Shown here: one piece after another, positions 62,621-64,000 of the stretch
Position numbering within the stretch: position 1 is the stretch's first letter
Layout: each line of letters begins with the position of its first letter
Assembly (NCBI GenBank): GCA_023079485.1
Contig: CM041090.1
Location: 9,422,519-9,486,518, forward strand
DNA: 64,000 nt
DNA from: Archilochus colubris
Lineage: Eukaryota; Chordata; Aves; Apodiformes; Trochilidae
Reading direction: 5' to 3'
The notes under the pieces: model-generated
What the model was told of the DNA's origin: nothing
The model's input: only the letters and a program-made list of their open reading frames with translations
Database searches by the model: none
Made by a program: the position numbers and the translations under genes

Positions 62621-63734
62621 GGACAGCTTTGTCACAAAGTCGCCTCCAAAGCCTCAGCTTTGATTTCCCAGCATCTGCTTTTCACTGGATCAGAGGTCGG
62701 TACCGTGAGGAGCTGACCTCCGAGTCCTGCAAAAAACCGGGAGAGCGGGATGAGCAGGGAAGGGAAAGCTGCTTGGAGCCAGGAGAGGTCTCCACTTGTG
62801 CTCTGTATCCCGGGAATCCTGCTGCAGGGCAATCCGAGAGCTGCTGGGCTGGGCCAGCACCAATACAGTCCCGGAACTCCAGGCTGGTCCGTGGATCACT
62901 GAGAGACACGGAGGCTTTTCCCACACAGGGACAAATCCCTCAGGATGGAGGGTGTGTGGCTTTCCCCAAAATGCTGGCAGTCCAGGAAGTCCAGGTGGGT
63001 GCAGGACAGGCTGTGGCTTTCCTCTTCCTCAGGAAAGACTTTCAGACAAGCAGAGACTCCCAAATCTTTCTACAGATAGAATTCTGTTTCAAAAAGAAGA
63101 GGAACCTCCAAAAGAGCTGTCACCCATCACGGGCCTTCAGCTCTCCAGAGGGCCAAGACAGGCACTAGAGAATTAAAACATGCAGGAATAATCAAGTTAC
63201 AGTGGTGTAAGGATGCTGCCCTGATGGGTACCAGCACCTGAGAGGGGAAATAGAGGATGCACTGAGCCCAAGTGATCACAGTGCCACAGTTTCCCCACTG
63301 CCACAATCCCAAATGACAGTAATTTAGATTCAATATCTTGCCAGTTACCAACAACTCTCCCTCTGTACCTTTTGAGGCTGCATTTGCGGACTCAAATCTG
63401 GCCCTAAATCAATTCAGGGGTCCCTGGAAGTTTTCAGTCAGCTGAGCTTGTTTGTCCCATCATCTGTGTTTAAAAGAACACAACAAATGTGGTGAACAAC
63501 ATCTCCCCAGCACAGATCTCTCGACAGGTTCTTCCCATGGCGAGCCTGACTGGATCTACCTTACACTTCTGTTCCTTTATCTGTTAAAGTCAAGTGTCAT
63601 GGGATGAGGCCTTGCTGAAGGGTTGCACCAGAAGTTCTCAAAAATACATTCATTACCTGACTACCACCCATTTCAATCTGTTCTCTCCTGTGGAATCTGT
63701 TTTCCTCTTAAAAAATGCAATCTGTAACCACTTA

Positions 63735-63937
63735 GAATCATAGAATAGGCTGGGTTGGAAGGGACCTCAGAGATCATCGAGTCCAACCCTTGATCAGCTA
63801 CCGCCACAGTCACTAGACCATGGCACTGAGTGCCATATCGAGTCGCTTTTTAAATATCTCCAGGGACGAAGAGTCCACCACCTCCCCAGGCAGCCCGTTC
63901 CAATGTCTGATCACCCTTTCCGTGAAAAAATTCTTTC
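63735..63937 (-). mobile_element. CR1 LINE, 3' fragment
   Basis: AATCATAGAATAGGCTGGGT, TCAGAGATCATCGAGTCC, ATGGCACTGAGTGCCATATC, GGCAGCCCGTTCCAATGTCTG. This is the 3' UTR of the same CR1 group as the copies at 48.1 and 59.7 kb. Similarity ends after AAATTCTTTCTTCT, so about 200 bp remain. Confidence 0.93.
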
Positions 63938-64000
63938 TTCTACAGTCCAATACTTACCCACACGCATAATTGTTTTCTTGTATTTTCTTCTCATGTCTGT

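Larger units (their letters stand above)
47651..64000. other. Upstream flank of MAPKBP1, no conserved coding gene recognised
   Basis: In mammals MGA lies just upstream of MAPKBP1 in the same orientation. I saw no MGA-like coding sequence (for example its bHLH region) here, so any such neighbour would lie beyond base 64000. The stretch holds CR1 elements, palindromes, polypurine runs, a candidate plus-strand exon at 60756-60890, an interrupted frame at 55438-55677 and a GC-rich patch at 62.1-62.6 kb. Regions 49.4-50.0, 50.1-52.2, 56.8-57.3 and 62.7-63.7 kb show nothing I can name. Confidence 0.6.

Noticed and set aside
47651..64000. MGA 3' end expected upstream of MAPKBP1 by mammalian gene order
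   Set aside because: No MGA-like coding sequence was recognisable on either strand, so it is not annotated.

Overview
The window is vertebrate nuclear DNA, almost certainly from a bird. The evidence is at least seven pieces of CR1 LINE with the avian 3' tail (ATTCTATG/ATTCTGTG-type octamers), intron/exon structure with GT-AG sites, CpG-poor bulk sequence with isolated CpG islands, and no compact gene packing. The CR1 types look like those common outside the fowl lineage, but the species cannot be fixed from the sequence.

The one gene I can identify is the 5' end of MAPKBP1 (mitogen-activated protein kinase binding protein 1, JNKBP1), on the minus strand. A large CpG island at about 46.6-47.65 kb holds the promoter and a probable non-coding first exon ending at a CAG|GTAGGA donor (47023). 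The first coding exon (45812-45928, inside a spliced exon of about 45812-45975) encodes the conserved basic N-terminus. The second coding exon (16255-16346) encodes the start of the WD40 part (VTLEKVLGI...GLVAYPAG). The intron between them is 29.5 kb. I found no third coding exon to the left, so the next intron is probably more than 16 kb and the rest of the gene lies beyond base 1. Positions 1 to about 47.25 kb are therefore mostly two large MAPKBP1 introns.

Intron layout: 1-16.25 kb has an old sense-strand CR1 (8.6-9.1 kb), a perfect 17-bp hairpin (1190-1228), a TAAT-rich cluster (10.5 kb) and a candidate 33-nt microexon (2188-2220). The 16.35-45.81 kb intron has three CR1 pieces, a 1.2-kb polypurine tract made of successive expanded repeat blocks (29.89-31.10 kb), and an orphan CpG island at 35.7-36.07 kb. 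That island has CCAAT, E2F-like and RFX-like sites and is preceded by a purine-rich minisatellite.

Right of the promoter (47.65-64 kb) is upstream flank: a young CR1 nested in an older one (48.0-49.2 kb), a long CR1 with the reverse transcriptase core (59.68-60.65 kb), another CR1 at the right edge, palindromes, polypurine tracts, a twice-interrupted small reading frame (55438-55677), a candidate plus-strand exon with strong splice sites (60756-60890), and a GC-rich patch with a near-perfect CTCF core (62323-62336). Apart from MAPKBP1 and CR1 remnants, no open reading frame in the window looks like a conserved protein. The longest ones are translations of simple repeats.
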